NCBI GenBank assembly: GCA_028716765.1
Contig: JAQUPC010000123.1
Span: 1-5,803, forward strand
Reading direction: 5' to 3'
DNA length: 5,803 nucleotides
Source of the DNA: Alphaproteobacteria bacterium
GTDB taxonomy: Bacteria > Pseudomonadota > Alphaproteobacteria > UBA9219
Shown here: piece after piece, positions 5,168 through 5,803 of the stretch
How the letters are laid out: each line of letters opens with the position of its first letter
How positions within the stretch are numbered: the first letter of the stretch is position 1
Made by a program: the position numbers and the translations under genes
Notes under the pieces: model-generated
Seen by the model: the letters and a program-made list of their open reading frames with translations, nothing else
Told to the model about the DNA's origin: nothing
Database searches by the model: none

Positions 5168-5803
5168 TTGCCGCACGAAACATCCAGCGCTCAGCTTGCC
5201 ATGATGACCTTGATGCCGGGCGACGTCCGCGATTATCTGCTTGAACACCCCGATTTTCTTGCCGACAACGGCGACCTTTTCACGGTTCTGGTTCCTCCCG
5301 ACAAACAGCACGGCGACAAGGTTCAGGATTTTCAGCAATACATGCTCCTTCGGTTGCAGGACCATTACACGGCCATCAAGGACGAGCATGACGATCTGAT
5401 GCTTTTGATGCAGGAGCATCTGCAACGCCAGAGCCGTTTTAACGACGCCATGCTGGCTTTGCTCGATGCCGAAAGTTTCGAAGACTTGGTGCGGTTGATC
5501 TCTTCGGGGCTGGCGCTGGAGCTGGATCAGGAAGCCGTCGCTCTCATGATCGAGTCCAACGAAGTGCTCCAGGAAGGCGATTGCGGCGGCCTTAGGATCG
5601 TGCCGCAGGGTTTCGTCGATAAATGGCTCGGCGATCGCAATCTTGAGTTAGCCGAGCAAACAGAAGCCACGTCCGATCTGTTTGGGGATAAGGGTGAAAA
5701 CGTGCGTTCCCGTGCGCTGCTGAGATTGTCTATTCACGCGGACTTTCCGGCCGGGCTGCTGGCGCTTGGGCATAGCGATCCTATGTACTACTCGACCGGC
5801 CTT
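5168..5803 (+). CDS. DUF484 family protein (3' end outside window)
   Basis: The frame is open from TTG at 5168 to the window edge, 212 codons without a stop. The N-terminal helix GDVRDYLLEHPDFLADN and the following DFQQYMLLRLQ are typical of DUF484, as is FPAGLLALGHSDPMYYSTGL at the end. A charged, probably coiled-coil stretch lies at about residues 55-90 and a GAF-like domain after it. The molecular role of the family is unknown; in many proteobacteria the gene sits beside xerC, which may follow outside the window. The TTG start is chosen because AGGAG (5157-5161) ends 6 bases before it. This ribosome site overlaps the transaldolase stop (5156-5158) and only 9 bases separate the genes, so they form one operon with likely coupled translation. 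The next in-frame ATG (5201) lacks a ribosome site. Confidence 0.88.
   Translation, partial: MPHETSSAQLAMMTLMPGDVRDYLLEHPDFLADNGDLFTVLVPPDKQHGDKVQDFQQYMLLRLQDHYTAIKDEHDDLMLLMQEHLQRQSRFNDAMLALLDAESFEDLVRLISSGLALELDQEAVALMIESNEVLQEGDCGGLRIVPQGFVDKWLGDRNLELAEQTEATSDLFGDKGENVRSRALLRLSIHADFPAGLLALGHSDPMYYSTGL

Noticed and set aside
5201..5203. ATG at 5201 as the DUF484 start
   Set aside because: No ribosome site precedes it, whereas the TTG at 5168 has AGGAG at good spacing overlapping the upstream stop codon.

Overview
The window looks like chromosomal DNA of an alphaproteobacterium; I cannot name the genus. The reasons are a short-type transaldolase followed by a DUF484 gene, next to a divergent priA, an arrangement I recall as common in that class. 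Most coding sequence is GC-rich and shows clear codon bias. Two patches, about 770-1400 and 2050-2150, are visibly richer in A+T.

Layout, left to right. (1) Positions 1-764, plus strand: the C-terminal part of a CDC48/VCP-like AAA+ ATPase whose start lies outside the window. (2) 864-1355, plus: a small, AT-richer gene I do not recognise. (3) 1409-2040, minus: a toxin-antitoxin operon. An AbrB/MazE-fold antitoxin is followed, with a one-base stop/start overlap, by a Doc (Fic-fold) toxin. Its promoter has a perfect TTGACA -35 box, and a 24-bp near-perfect palindrome covers its -10 region. (4) 2147-4123, minus: priA, the replication-restart helicase, short for the family. (5) 4124-4477: a divergent intergenic region mostly filled by a composite palindromic repeat of about 187 bp. 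(6) 4478-5158, plus: transaldolase. (7) 5168 to the window edge, plus: a DUF484 gene coupled to the transaldolase.

The most striking observation is that the toxin-antitoxin operon lies between two versions of the priA 3' end. The intact gene ends in PRAIRVQVDVDPYSFL. Exactly 748 bp downstream, an orphan fragment encodes PRAARVQADVDPYSFL and then runs on. The two 48-bp copies match at 37 positions, and most differing codons are synonymous. They therefore look like ends of two diverged priA alleles rather than a fresh duplication. This suggests the module entered at the end of priA together with a replacement gene end, leaving the old end stranded. The last dozen residues of the Doc toxin are read from that stranded fragment in another frame.

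Functionally, the right side (priA, transaldolase, DUF484) is ordinary housekeeping: replication restart, pentose-phosphate metabolism and an uncharacterised GAF-like protein. The left side (AAA+ gene, orphan gene, toxin-antitoxin operon) reads as accessory DNA placed beside priA. No RNA genes, CRISPR arrays, transposases or integrases were seen.
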